From Thiomonas sp. X19 (GTDB lineage: Bacteria > Pseudomonadota > Gammaproteobacteria > Burkholderiales > Burkholderiaceae_C), in assembly GCF_900089495.1 (NCBI RefSeq), contig NZ_LT605203.1, positions 1,948,216-2,012,215 on the forward strand: a DNA stretch of 64,000 nucleotides, given 5' to 3'. The notes beneath the pieces were generated by a model, which did not search any database, was not told the origin of the DNA, and saw only the letters and a program-made list of their open reading frames with translations. Shown here piece by piece: positions 45,502 to 57,102 of this stretch; the stretch's first letter is position 1, and every line of letters begins with the position of its first letter. A program made the translations under genes and the position numbers.

Positions 45502-46647
45502 TCATTGCACGCTCTCCACCGCCAGCGGCGCTTTCTGTCCACCCTTGAATTGCGATAAGGTGATGACCGGATGCACCAATTCACCGGTGGCGGTGAAGCG
45601 GATGCGCTTCTTGGTCACGCCGTCGTAGTCGATGTTGCGGATGAAGGGCAGATAGACCTTGGGATCTGCCGACTTGGCCTTCATCATGGCGTGCGCCAGC
45701 ACCATGGTGGCGTCATAGGCGTAGGACGAGAAGGGTTGCAGGGCACCGGCGCCGAACTCCTGGTCGTAGCGCGTCTTCCACGCGGGCCCGCCCGGCATGT
45801 CCTTCAGCGGCGCGCCGCCTTCGGCGCAGATGGTGCCGTCGACGGCCGAGCCCGCGAGCTTGGCCAGTTCGCTGGTGCAGATGCCGTCACCGCCCATGAA
45901 CCGGCTCTTGATGCCGAGCTGCTGCATCTGGCGCAGCATCGGCCCGGCCTGGGTGTACGCACCGCCGTAGAAAATCAGCGCCGGATGATCGGCCTTGATC
46001 TTGGTGAGAATGGCACTGAAGTCGGTAGCATGGTCGCTGGTGTGTTCGCGGTCGACGACGCGCAGGCCATCCTTCTTGGCATCTGCGGAAAAGACCTTGG
46101 CGATGCCTTGTCCATAGGCGGTGCCGTCATCGACCACAGCCACGGTCTTGAGGTGAAGGGTGTGCGCCGCGTACTGCGCCAACCCCGCGCCAATGGCGTT
46201 GTCGTTGGCCAGCATGCGGAAGAAGGTCTTGAAACCTTGCTGCGCGATTTTCGGATCGGTGGACGAGGGGGTGATGTCCGGGATGCCGGCCTGGTCGTAG
46301 ATGCGCGAGGCCGGGTAGGTGCAACCCGAATCCAGATGGCCGACCACGCCATTGACCTTTTCATCGACGAACTTCTGCGCCACCACGGTGGCCTGCTTGG
46401 GGTCGGCCTGGTCATCCTCGGTGTCGACCTTCCACAGCACCGGCTTGCCGTCAATCTCGGCGTGCTGCGCATTGAGCGTCTTCATCGCCATGATCACGCC
46501 GTTGACAGCGTCCTGTCCATACGCCGACTGCGGCCCGGTGAGCGGCCCCGCCGTGCCGATGCGCACAGTCAACTCGTCGGCGCGCGCCGCGGCCAGGGTC
46601 AGCGTGAATAGGGATGAAACGAACACCATCCTCTGCAATGCATGCAT
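45502..46647 (-). CDS. periplasmic amino-acid-type binding protein (LivK-like)
   Basis: A 381-residue precursor with a signal peptide ending near AAARA. The periplasmic-binding-protein type I fold is seen in IGTAGPLTGPQSAYGQDAVN, GVVGHLDSGCTYPAS, YGQGIAKVFSADAKKDG and SSYAYDATMVLAHAMMKA. LivK-type proteins feed branched-chain amino acids or similar solutes to an ABC transporter, but no livHMGF genes lie near. The ATG at 46647 has AAGGAG seven bases upstream. It is paralogous to the divergent gene at 47360. Confidence 0.88.
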   Translation of the reverse strand: MHALQRMVFVSSLFTLTLAAARADELTVRIGTAGPLTGPQSAYGQDAVNGVIMAMKTLNAQHAEIDGKPVLWKVDTEDDQADPKQATVVAQKFVDEKVNGVVGHLDSGCTYPASRIYDQAGIPDITPSSTDPKIAQQGFKTFFRMLANDNAIGAGLAQYAAHTLHLKTVAVVDDGTAYGQGIAKVFSADAKKDGLRVVDREHTSDHATDFSAILTKIKADHPALIFYGGAYTQAGPMLRQMQQLGIKSRFMGGDGICTSELAKLAGSAVDGTICAEGGAPLKDMPGGPAWKTRYDQEFGAGALQPFSSYAYDATMVLAHAMMKAKSADPKVYLPFIRNIDYDGVTKKRIRFTATGELVHPVITLSQFKGGQKAPLAVESVQ

Positions 46648-47211
46648 CACTTCGCTCCTTCTGTTGGGGATACAGAAACCGGATCAAGCCAAATGTTTTC
46701 CGATGTGGAGGCCATCCGAAGCGTGCACATGCATGATCCAGTCGATCCCGGGACCTAACAAGTAAGCAAAGCGCGATCCCAAAAAACGACCATTAGTAAA
46801 CAACGTTACAAGCAGAACATTTCATTGAACTCCTTGGAGTATGATGGGCGGTATCCGTCATGATTTATTCCAGCGGTTACATCTTAAAATATGCAATAGA
46901 TTGAAAATTTCTCAAAATTTGTCTGGCCTATCGACGAATAGAGCGGGTCATCGCAAAATTATTGACGGCGTGCCCCACAATTGGTGGGCAATCAGGTGCT
47001 TTTGGCACCGGAGATGTGCGTATGGAGGCAAAACTATCACCTGCAACAAGCCTCTGCGAAGCCCGGGGCAGTTCACTTAGTTGTCCCATAAACGCCTGAT
47101 CTACGTTTGAAAATCAAGGACTTAACAAATTGGCTAGACGGATTGAATGGGACAAGTGGAGGCGTCTAAGTTGTTGGTTCTACGAAACAAATCTGCTGGG
47201 AAATGAAGAGG
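46648..47211. other. AT-richer gap of about 560 bp between the two binding-protein genes
   Basis: No gene is visible. The stretch 46790-47130 is notably richer in A and T than its surroundings, and the small open frames in it have no family resemblance. It lies directly left of the tRNA fragment, so it is probably foreign DNA left by an element integrated at that tRNA. Confidence 0.4.
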
Positions 47212-47256
47212 CTACGAACCAAGGGGTCGTGGGTTCGAATCCTGCCGGGCGCACCA
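47212..47256 (+). other. 3' half of a tRNA-Arg(ACG) gene, integration scar
   Basis: CTACGAA matches an anticodon loop with anticodon ACG. It is followed by the T-arm (GTGGG-TTCGAAT-CCTGC) and the 3' acceptor strand CGGGCGC with ACCA. The matching 5' strand GCGCCCG and D-arm are not present upstream. Fragments from the anticodon loop to the 3' end are the classic attachment site left by tyrosine-recombinase elements. Confidence 0.75.
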
Positions 47257-47262
47257 ATTCAA

Positions 47263-47293
47263 GGCTCAGATCTTCACGGATCTGGGCCTTTTT
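47263..47293 (+). terminator. intrinsic terminator of the tRNA-Arg
   Basis: GGCTCAGATC, loop TTCACG, GATCTGGGCC form a 10-bp stem with one G-T pair, followed by TTTTT. It begins six bases after the CCA end. Confidence 0.85.
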
Positions 47294-47359
47294 CGTTTGT
47301 GCGTGGCAGGGCAGGTTTGCATTGCACAATGCCGGACAACCGCTCTCGCACGATTCCCC

Positions 47360-48547
47360 ATGACATTCACGTCCCGTTCGTCGATCGTTCTCGCTGTTTG
47401 GGCTTGTCTTTTGGGCTGGGCTCAAGGCGCGCCGGCTCCTGTTGCCGCATCCAGTCAGCCCGTCGGGCAAAGCGAGGCTCCCCCGGTCACCGTGGTGATC
47501 GGCAGCGCCGCTCCTCTGACAGGGCCGCAGGCGGCCTATGGCGAGGACAACACCGACGGCGTGCGCCTGGCCATCGACGCGTTGAACCGTCAGCACATCT
47601 CGATCGCCGGTCGGCCGGTTGTGTGGGTGCTCGACGCCCAGGATGATCGCGGCGACCCGAAGCGTGCTGCCGAAGTGGCGCAGAAGTTTGTCGCCGCGCA
47701 TGTGAACGGCGTGGTTGGCCATCTCGATTCCAGTTGCACGGCGGCGGCTTCGCCGATTTACTTCAAGGCGGGCATTCCCGAAATCACGCCCTCATCCAGC
47801 GACCCCAAACTCGCGCAGCAAGGGTTCGATACCTTCTACCGCATCATCGCCAACGACTACGCCATTGGTGCCGGCCTGGCGCTGTATGCCGAGAAGGGCC
47901 TGCAGGCCAAGACCGTGGTCGTCGTGGATGATCGCAGCACCTATGGCATCAGCGTGAGCCACGCCTTTTCACGCGTGGCCCGACTGGTGGGCCTGCAGAT
48001 CGAAGCGCGCGAAACCATCCAGGCCGACGTCATGGATTTCAGCAGCCTGCTGGACAAGATCAAGACCATGAATCCGGATGTGGTTTTTTTTGGGGGCATG
48101 GCTGCGCAAGCTGGCCCCATGCTGCAGCAAATGCGCGGCATGGGCATCAAGGCGCGCTTGCTGGGGGGCGATGGCATCTGCACCCCGGAACTTGCCAGGC
48201 TTGCAGGTGCAGCGGCGAATTCGGACGTGATTTGTGCCGATGGCGGCGTTCCGGTATCACGCATGCCTGGTGGAGAGGCCTGGCAACGACGCTTCACCGC
48301 CCAATTCGGCGCGAACGCGTTCCAACTGTATTCACCCTATGCCTACGACGCCACCATGGTGCTGGCGCACGCGATGATGAAAGCTGGGTCGACGAATCCA
48401 GCGGTCTATCGGCATGACATCCGGCATCTGGATTATGACGGCGTGACCAAGACCGACATTCGTTTCAACCGGGATGGTGAACTTGTCGATCCCGCCATCA
48501 CGATTTCAAGTTTCCCCGAGGGCCGGAAAACAGCACTCAGCAAGTAG
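47360..48547 (+). CDS. second periplasmic binding protein (LivK-like)
   Basis: From ATG 47360 (frame open further upstream), 395 residues with a signal peptide ending near AQGAP. It is clearly paralogous to the protein at 45502-46647: SAAPLTGPQAAYGEDNTDGV, GVVGHLDSSCTAAAS and SPYAYDATMVLAHAMMKAGS correspond segment by segment. It binds a small amino-acid-like ligand in the periplasm. No permease or ATPase genes are near either copy. It begins 67 bp after the tRNA terminator. Confidence 0.88.
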   Translation: MTFTSRSSIVLAVWACLLGWAQGAPAPVAASSQPVGQSEAPPVTVVIGSAAPLTGPQAAYGEDNTDGVRLAIDALNRQHISIAGRPVVWVLDAQDDRGDPKRAAEVAQKFVAAHVNGVVGHLDSSCTAAASPIYFKAGIPEITPSSSDPKLAQQGFDTFYRIIANDYAIGAGLALYAEKGLQAKTVVVVDDRSTYGISVSHAFSRVARLVGLQIEARETIQADVMDFSSLLDKIKTMNPDVVFFGGMAAQAGPMLQQMRGMGIKARLLGGDGICTPELARLAGAAANSDVICADGGVPVSRMPGGEAWQRRFTAQFGANAFQLYSPYAYDATMVLAHAMMKAGSTNPAVYRHDIRHLDYDGVTKTDIRFNRDGELVDPAITISSFPEGRKTALSK

Positions 48548-48551
48548 TCGC

Positions 48552-48581
48552 GGTGCTTGCTGAGTGGTTGCAGCAAGCACC
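48552..48581 (+). terminator. hairpin after the second binding-protein gene
   Basis: GGTGCTTGCT, ten bases, AGCAAGCACC: perfect 10-bp stem immediately after the stop, followed by a run of A on the plus strand, which would serve transcripts of the minus strand poorly and plus strand only with the next hairpin. Confidence 0.55.
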
Positions 48582-48585
48582 AAAA

Positions 48586-48614
48586 AAAACGGGAGTGCAT
48601 CGCACTCCCGTTTT
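48586..48614. terminator. bidirectional terminator
   Basis: AAAACGGGAGTGC-ATC-GCACTCCCGTTTT is a perfect inverted repeat with T-runs on both strands, between the convergent binding-protein and cytochrome genes. Confidence 0.9.
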
Positions 48615-48638
48615 GCAGAATCATTCCCGAGGGAATAA

Positions 48639-48953
48639 TTATTTCTTCATGCTCAGAATCCAGGTCACCAATTCCTTCGCTTCAGCCGGGGTCACTTGGG
48701 GGTTGGCAGGCATGGGAACCGGGCCCCAGACGCCGGACACACCGTGCAGCACGGCATTCACCAGGGTGGCTTCGGCACCGGGCTTGCCGGCGTACTTGGC
48801 GGCCACGTCCTGATACGAAGGGCCAACGAGCTTTTTGTCGACAGCGTGGCAAGCCAGGCAGTTCTTGGCCTTGGCCAGAGCCATCATGTCGGCAGCGTTG
48901 GCTTGGGACACGGCGGCGACAGCCAGACCGACAGCAATCAAAATCTTCTTCAT
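48639..48953 (-). CDS. small class I cytochrome c (c-551/c-552 type)
   Basis: A 104-residue precursor with a signal peptide ending near QANA (residue 20). The heme site is CLACH at 32-36 and the sixth ligand is Met81 in PVPMPANP, giving a mature protein of about 84 residues as in c-551/c-552. It carries electrons in the periplasm between respiratory complexes. A stand-alone gene convergent with the binding protein and divergent from the Trp-rich gene. Confidence 0.92.
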   Translation of the reverse strand: MKKILIAVGLAVAAVSQANAADMMALAKAKNCLACHAVDKKLVGPSYQDVAAKYAGKPGAEATLVNAVLHGVSGVWGPVPMPANPQVTPAEAKELVTWILSMKK

Positions 48954-49148
48954 TCCAGATCTCCAAGGTTGAGCGAAGCTATGCGCTATAACGCGACGCC
49001 ATGCAGGCGGTTGACATGCTCGGCATGAATGGCGCGACAGCAGCGAGAATGCTAACCGACGCGTGGGCTGAGTTGCGTGTCATGATGCTGCAAACGATTG
49101 CATTTTGATCCTGATTTTGATTTTGGTCTTGATGAATGGAGAACGGTC

Positions 49149-49388
49149 ATGTGGGTATTGGTTGTTGCAATCGTGCTACTGGGGCTGAAGTTCGCCGCGA
49201 TCGGTCCCTTTGCGACCCTGTCCTGGTGGTGGATCGCCATCCCGCTGGCCATCGTCTTCGTCTGGTGGGAAATCATCGATCCGATGTTCGCCGTCTCGCA
49301 AAAGCGCGCCATGCGCGGGATGGACGAGCGCAAGAAGGAACGCAACGAAAAGGCACGCAAGGCCCTGGGCATGCGTTCACGCAAATAA
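49149..49388 (+). CDS. small Trp-rich membrane protein (TIGR04438-like)
   Basis: From ATG 49149 (GGAG eight bases upstream) 79 residues: MWVLVVAIVLLGLKFAAIGP, then a second hydrophobic segment dense in tryptophan (LSWWWIAIPLAIVFVWWEII) and a basic tail KKERNEKARKALGMRSRK. I know this pattern as a small Trp-rich protein restricted mainly to Burkholderiales; its function is unknown. Confidence 0.8.
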   Translation: MWVLVVAIVLLGLKFAAIGPFATLSWWWIAIPLAIVFVWWEIIDPMFAVSQKRAMRGMDERKKERNEKARKALGMRSRK

Positions 49389-49410
49389 GCCGCTTGCTTG
49401 GGCTAAACTT

Positions 49411-49640
49411 GGCTGTCGTCAGGAGAGAGTCGAAGTGCCGTTGCGCGGCGCCTTGGCCGCCGAAGGCGTAAACCCGGGATCGCCGGGTGTACCGCTCAGG
49501 CAAAAGGACTGATGACACCCTCACGGGTTACCTCACTGGAGAGCGGCGCCCGCGGCATGTGCGGCGTCCACCGAAGGGGCAAGCCGAGCGCCGGAGGCGC
49601 CCGGTCAATCTCTCAGGTACCAAGGACAGCGGGGCGTCGT
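49411..49640 (+). promoter_or_regulatory. tandem glycine riboswitch
   Basis: Two aptamers in series. The first has GTCAGGAGAGAGTC, GCCGAAGGCGTAAAC and CTCAGGCAAAAGGACTGATG; the second has CTGGAGAGCGG, CCACCGAAGGGGCAAGC and CAATCTCTCAGGTACCAAGG, then GACAGCGGGG. These are the conserved cores of the gcvT-type RNA. Cooperative glycine binding would turn on the downstream glycine cleavage genes. Confidence 0.93.
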
Positions 49641-49660
49641 CACCAGGGCATGCCCTGGTG
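49641..49660 (+). promoter_or_regulatory. palindrome between riboswitch and gcvT, likely expression platform
   Basis: CACCAGGGCATGCCCTGGTG is a perfect 20-bp palindrome beginning right after the second aptamer and ending 26 bases before the gcvT start. It has no T-run. It may be a stem that competes with aptamer pairing or blocks ribosome access. Confidence 0.5.
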
Positions 49661-49686
49661 GATTTCCGCCCCCATTGGAGCCTTGC

Positions 49687-50850
49687 GTGTCTGTCCAAAC
49701 CGAGCCCGTCCTGCTGCAAACCCCCTTATTCCTGCTGCACCAGTTGCTGGGCGCCAAGATGGTGCCGTTCGCCGGTTATGTCATGCCGGTGCAGTATCCA
49801 GGCGGCATCATGGCCGAGCATCTCCACACCCGCGCCGCAGCCGGTCTGTTCGATGTCTCGCATATGGGCCAGGTGCGCATTTCCGGGTCGGATGCGGCAG
49901 CGGCGCTCGAAAGCCTCATCCCCATCGACGTGGCAGGTTTGCCCCAGGGGCGTCAGCGCTACGGCTATTTCACCAACGATGCAGGCGGGATCCGCGACGA
50001 CCTGATGCTGACCCACCGTCCGCTGGAAAGCGGTCAGGACAGCGAGTATTTCCTCATCGTCAACGCCGCCTGCAAGACCCAGGATTTGGCGTGGATGCGC
50101 GAGCGCATCGGTGCGCGCTGCCGCATTGAAGAACTGCCTGGCCAGGGGCTGATGGCGCTGCAAGGCCCCAAGGCGCTGGCGGCGCTGCAAACCCTGCTGC
50201 CGGACGTGGCCAAGCTGCGCTTCATGGACGCTGCCTGGTTCGAGTTGCCCGCGTCCGTCTGCAGGCACCCCGTGTTCATCAGCCGCAGCGGCTACACCGG
50301 CGAAGATGGCGTCGAAATTTCGGTGCGCCAGCGGGATGCCGAGCCGCTGGCCCGCGCCTTGCTCGATCTGCCCGACGTGCGGCCCGTGGGCCTGGGCGCG
50401 CGCGACAGCCTGCGCCTGGAAGCCGGGCTGTGTCTTTACGGGCATGACATGGATGAGACCACCACGCCCGTGGAGGCCAGCTTGCAATGGGCCATGCAGA
50501 AGGTGCGCCGCACAGGCGGGGCGCGCGCCGGCGGGTTCCCCGGATCCGAGGTCATCCTCGCGCAGCTTGACGACCCGGCTCGCGTGGCACGCAAGCGCGT
50601 CGGGCTCGTCGCCGAAGAGCGCGTGCCGGTGCGCGAGGGCACCATCCTGGTGGACGCCGGCGGCCGCGAGCTTGGACGCGTCACCAGCGGCAGCCTCACC
50701 CCCACGGCCAATGCGCCGGTCGCCATGGGCTATGTCGAAAGCGCCATGGCCGTTCCCGGCAATGCCCTGTTCGCGCAGGTTCGTGGCAAACAGGTGCCCA
50801 TGCGTGTTGCCCCCATGCCATTCACGCCTCACGGCTATGTGCGCAATTGA
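49687..50850 (+). CDS. gcvT: aminomethyltransferase, glycine cleavage T protein
   Basis: GcvT transfers the methylene of the glycine-derived aminomethyl group from the H protein to tetrahydrofolate, releasing ammonia. From GTG 49687 (GGAG six bases upstream) 387 residues; TTG 49675 is less likely. Signatures: LFDVSHMGQVRISG, the folate-binding GLMALQGP, ISRSGYTGEDGVEI and GLGARDSLRLEAGLCLYGHD. It is the first gene of gcvT-gcvH-gcvP behind the glycine riboswitch; gcvH follows after 75 bp. Confidence 0.94.
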   Translation: MSVQTEPVLLQTPLFLLHQLLGAKMVPFAGYVMPVQYPGGIMAEHLHTRAAAGLFDVSHMGQVRISGSDAAAALESLIPIDVAGLPQGRQRYGYFTNDAGGIRDDLMLTHRPLESGQDSEYFLIVNAACKTQDLAWMRERIGARCRIEELPGQGLMALQGPKALAALQTLLPDVAKLRFMDAAWFELPASVCRHPVFISRSGYTGEDGVEISVRQRDAEPLARALLDLPDVRPVGLGARDSLRLEAGLCLYGHDMDETTTPVEASLQWAMQKVRRTGGARAGGFPGSEVILAQLDDPARVARKRVGLVAEERVPVREGTILVDAGGRELGRVTSGSLTPTANAPVAMGYVESAMAVPGNALFAQVRGKQVPMRVAPMPFTPHGYVRN

Positions 50851-50925
50851 ACCTGCGCACTGCAGTTCGCCGGCTTTTTTTCCTCATCGTTTTTCATGTC
50901 CACATTGACCGACACGGAGTTCACC

Positions 50926-51300
50926 ATGACCATCAAGTACACCCCCGACCATGAATGGGTTCGCCTCGAAGCCGACGGCACCGTGACGGTCGGCATCACC
51001 GTTCATGCGCAAGACGCCTTGGGCGATGTGGTGTTCGTCGAATTGCCCGCCGTCGGCAAGACCTTTGCGCAGAAAGACACGGCTGGCGTGGTCGAGTCGG
51101 TCAAAGCCGCGGCCGACGTCTACATGCCGCTGTCCGGCGAAATCACCGCCGGCAACGACGCCCTGGTGGCCGATCCTTCGATGGCGAATTCCGATCCGCA
51201 AGGGTCGGGCTGGTTTTTCAAGATGCGCCCGAGCGACCCCGCACAGTTGGACGCGCTGATGGACCAGGCCGCCTACGACAAACTGTTGCAAGGCGCCTGA
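50926..51300 (+). CDS. gcvH: glycine cleavage system H protein
   Basis: From ATG 50926 (GGAG six bases upstream) a 124-residue lipoyl carrier. Lys60 in VVESVKAAADVY is the lipoylation site, with EWVRLEADGTVTVGITVHAQ before it and GWFFKMRP near the C-terminus. It shuttles intermediates between GcvP, GcvT and lipoamide dehydrogenase, which is not in the window. Confidence 0.95.
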   Translation: MTIKYTPDHEWVRLEADGTVTVGITVHAQDALGDVVFVELPAVGKTFAQKDTAGVVESVKAAADVYMPLSGEITAGNDALVADPSMANSDPQGSGWFFKMRPSDPAQLDALMDQAAYDKLLQGA

Positions 51301-51369
51301 AAACCTCCCTGCCATCGCCTGCCGCATGCTGCGGCCCGGAGGCTGGCGCTGACCAAGACGAGTTCCACC

Positions 51370-54285
<2,916 letters not shown>

Positions 54286-54326
54286 GGGCGACGCTGGACC
54301 GCATCGCGGTCAGCGTCGCTTGCAGG

Positions 54327-56153
54327 TCAAGGCTTGGCAGCGGAAGCGCCTTGCACGGGCGCTTGCAAAGCCTTCATGATGTCGTCGGCTTCGGCGTTGC
54401 CGGCGTCCCCAGTGGCACCCGATGCCGCTGCCGCTGGCTGGGATGCGCCATCGCGACCCGGTGCCGCATTCGAGGTTCCGAAATTCGGCGGCGCCTCGGT
54501 GGTGTAGCTCTGGTCGTTCGCCGGAACCACGATGTTGACCTTGTCCAGGTCAATTTTGTCGTGACGACCCAGCGAACCCGTGACGAGGCCGGGGAAGCCG
54601 ATGACCAGCGCGACCATCACGATCTGGATCAGCACGAAGGGCACGGCGCCCCAGTAGATTTGCCCCGTGGTGACACGGGCGATGCGTTTTTTCGTCTCCT
54701 TGTCGGTGTAATCGTCTTTCGGTGCGACGCTGCGCAGGTAGAACAGCGCGAAGCCGAACGGCGGGTGCATGAACGAGGTCTGCATATTCACTGCCAGCAG
54801 CACGCCGAACCAGATGAGGTCGATGCCCAGTTTGTCGGCCACCGGCCCGATGAGCGGGATGATGATGAAGGACAACTCGAAAAAGTCGAGGAAGAACGCC
54901 AGCACGAAGATCAGGATGTTCACCACGATGAGGAAGCCGAGCTGACCGCCAGGAAGATTGGTCAGCAGGTGTTCGACCCAGACCCGCCCGTCCAGCCCCT
55001 GGAACACGAGGTTGAACACGGTGGAGCCAATCAGGATGAACATCACGAAGGTGGACAGCTTGGCCGTGGTGTTGAGCGCCTGGCCGAACAGTTTGAAGTC
55101 CAGCCTGCGCCGTACGAGGGCCATGATGAGCGCGCCCATCGCCCCCATCGCGCCGCCCTCGGTGGGCGTGGCGATGCCAAGAAAAATGGTGCCCAGCACC
55201 AGGAAAATCAGCAGCAGCGGCGGTATCAGGACGAAGGTGACCTTCTCCGCCATGCGCGACAGCAGGCTCAGGCGCAGGCCCTTGTTGAACAGGGCCAGAA
55301 CCAGGGCGAACAGCACGGCCACCGACAAGGAGACGACGATGGTCTCGTCCAGCGGCGCGGTGGTCGGCGTCTTGTCGCGCCAGGTGAGGAAGGTGTCGTA
55401 GTAGTGCGCCCAGCCGAAGCCCACGCCCAGACAGGCGATGAACAGCAGCGAAAGCGAACGCAGGCCGGATGTGCCGTCGGGCTCGCGGATGGTGCGGGCC
55501 TCGGGTGGCAGGGCGGGCGCCAGATGTGGCTTCACCATGGTCACGGCGAAGATATAGACGATGTAGAGGCCGGTGAGGATGAAGCCTGGGACGAAAGCGC
55601 CCTTGTACATATCGCCCACTGATTTGCCGAGCTGGTCGGCCATGACGATGAGCACCAGCGAGGGTGGAATGATCTGCGCCAGCGTGCCCGAAGCGGCGAT
55701 GACGCCGCTGGCCACGCGCCGATCGTAGCCGTAGCGCAGCATGATGGGCAGCGAAATCAGCCCCATGGAAATGACCGATGCCGCGACCACGCCGGTGGTG
55801 GCGGCCAACATGGCGCCCACGAGAATGACCGCGTAAGCCAGACCGCCGCGAATGGGTCCGAACAGCTGGCCGATGGTGTCGAGCAAGTCCTCGGCCATGC
55901 CGCTGCGTTCGAGGATCAACCCCATGAGCGTGAAGAAGGGAATGGCCAGCAGCGTGTCGTTCTGCATGATGCCGATGATGCGCAGCGGAATGGCTTCCAG
56001 CAGCGCCTGCGGCATGAGGCCGAGTTCGACGCCGATGAAGCCGAACAGCAGGCCGCAGGCTGCCAGGCTGAAGGCCACCGGAAAGCCGATGAGCAGGAAG
56101 ACGACGAGGGCGCCGAACATGATCGGCGCGATATTGGCGATGATGAAGTCCAT
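54327..56153 (-). CDS. dctM: TRAP transporter large permease (DctM type)
   Basis: A 608-residue protein, longer than the usual 430 for DctM. It has about twelve or more membrane segments, with the family motif ATTGVVAASVISMGLISLP and ASGTLAQIIPPSLVLIVMAD. Extra length comes from a middle insertion around residues 225-290 and a hydrophilic C-terminal tail of about 80 residues rich in Ala, Gly and Pro. With DctQ it forms the Na+-driven symporter for organic acids, normally fed by a binding protein DctP. No dctP is near. The start has GAGGGG eight bases upstream. Confidence 0.9.
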   Translation of the reverse strand: MDFIIANIAPIMFGALVVFLLIGFPVAFSLAACGLLFGFIGVELGLMPQALLEAIPLRIIGIMQNDTLLAIPFFTLMGLILERSGMAEDLLDTIGQLFGPIRGGLAYAVILVGAMLAATTGVVAASVISMGLISLPIMLRYGYDRRVASGVIAASGTLAQIIPPSLVLIVMADQLGKSVGDMYKGAFVPGFILTGLYIVYIFAVTMVKPHLAPALPPEARTIREPDGTSGLRSLSLLFIACLGVGFGWAHYYDTFLTWRDKTPTTAPLDETIVVSLSVAVLFALVLALFNKGLRLSLLSRMAEKVTFVLIPPLLLIFLVLGTIFLGIATPTEGGAMGAMGALIMALVRRRLDFKLFGQALNTTAKLSTFVMFILIGSTVFNLVFQGLDGRVWVEHLLTNLPGGQLGFLIVVNILIFVLAFFLDFFELSFIIIPLIGPVADKLGIDLIWFGVLLAVNMQTSFMHPPFGFALFYLRSVAPKDDYTDKETKKRIARVTTGQIYWGAVPFVLIQIVMVALVIGFPGLVTGSLGRHDKIDLDKVNIVVPANDQSYTTEAPPNFGTSNAAPGRDGASQPAAAASGATGDAGNAEADDIMKALQAPVQGASAAKP

Positions 56154-56162
56154 GTCGTCCCC

Positions 56163-56774
56163 TCAGGCCTTTTTGCCAGCTGCCGCTTCTTCACGTGCGG
56201 TCTGCTCGAGCATGAATGCGGCAAGTTCTTCTTCGGCCGTCTTCTCGCCTTTGCGCAAGGTGGGGTCGGGGGCAAGACCCATGAGGAAGGCGACACGCTT
56301 GATCAACTCCGACAGGCCTTGCAGCGCCAGCAGGGTGAAGCCAATGGGCAGCAGCACAAATACCGGCCAGCGCATCAAGCCGCCGGCGTTGGACGACATT
56401 TCTCCCGAAGCCATGGCGTTGCCGACCACGGGCAGCGACAGCCGTACCACCTCGAAGCAAAACGGCAGCAGGAAGAAGACGATGCCGAGGATGTCGATCC
56501 AGGTCTGCCCGCGCTTGGAGAGACGGCTGGAGAGCACATCGATGCGTACATGCTCGTTGTGCAGGAAGGTATAAGCCGCACCGAGGAGGAAGACTCCGGC
56601 GAACAGATACCACTGGATTTCGAGCCAGGCGTTGGAGCTGTAGTCGAAGAGCTTGCGCACGACAGCGTTGCCGGCGCTGATGAACACCGAAGCGAACACC
56701 AGGCCCCAGGTGAGTTTGCCGAATTTGTCGTTGATCCAGTCGATCAGCCGGGAAAGGGAAAGCAGTTGATTCAC
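56163..56774 (-). CDS. dctQ: TRAP transporter small permease (DctQ type)
   Basis: From GTG 56774 (AAGGAG five bases upstream) 203 residues with four membrane helices: FGKLTWGLVFASVFISAGN, then LEIQWYLFAGVFLLGAAYTF with the EIQ and HNEHVRIDV motifs of DctQ proteins. The charged C-terminal tail (GEKTAEEELAAFMLEQTARE) is longer than usual. dctM follows 9 bp after it. The longer open frame to 56987 has no ribosome binding site. Confidence 0.88.
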   Translation of the reverse strand: MNQLLSLSRLIDWINDKFGKLTWGLVFASVFISAGNAVVRKLFDYSSNAWLEIQWYLFAGVFLLGAAYTFLHNEHVRIDVLSSRLSKRGQTWIDILGIVFFLLPFCFEVVRLSLPVVGNAMASGEMSSNAGGLMRWPVFVLLPIGFTLLALQGLSELIKRVAFLMGLAPDPTLRKGEKTAEEELAAFMLEQTAREEAAAGKKA

Positions 56775-57102
56775 AGAGTCTCCTTGTCTTGAAACGCGCC
56801 CCTCGGTCGTGGCAAACGGAGTGCCGCCCGCGCGCTGTTGGAATTTGTAGCGCGAAGTATATGGATGTAACTGACGCAATCTGCAGGGGATTACCCCCGG
56901 GATCCGGGGCGCACGGAGAAAAGCTCGATGAATCGCAAGGCATGCAATGCCCAGCGGCTGGAGGCGCGCGGGCAGGCGCGCGTTCACTGGCGCGCGCGCA
57001 GATCAATAGCGTTTCTGCGCCGGCACGCCGCGGTTGCGGCGCTTGTGGAGCGGCCAGACGCTTCTGGCACTTGCCGCGGATTGCGGCAAGTGCTGCGGGA
57101 CT
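56775..57102. other. 328-bp gap with a hairpin near the LysR stop
   Basis: The dctQ promoter should be here. At 57067-57093 GCACTTGCCGC-GGATT-GCGGCAAGTGC is a perfect 11-bp stem beginning 10 bp after the LysR-gene stop; it lacks a T-run but may end that transcript. No operator of the T-N11-A LysR form is convincing. Confidence 0.45.

Noticed and set aside
47130..47363. 77-codon plus-strand frame over the tRNA fragment
   Set aside because: Its VGSNPAGRT stretch is the usual false translation of a tRNA T-arm and acceptor stem.
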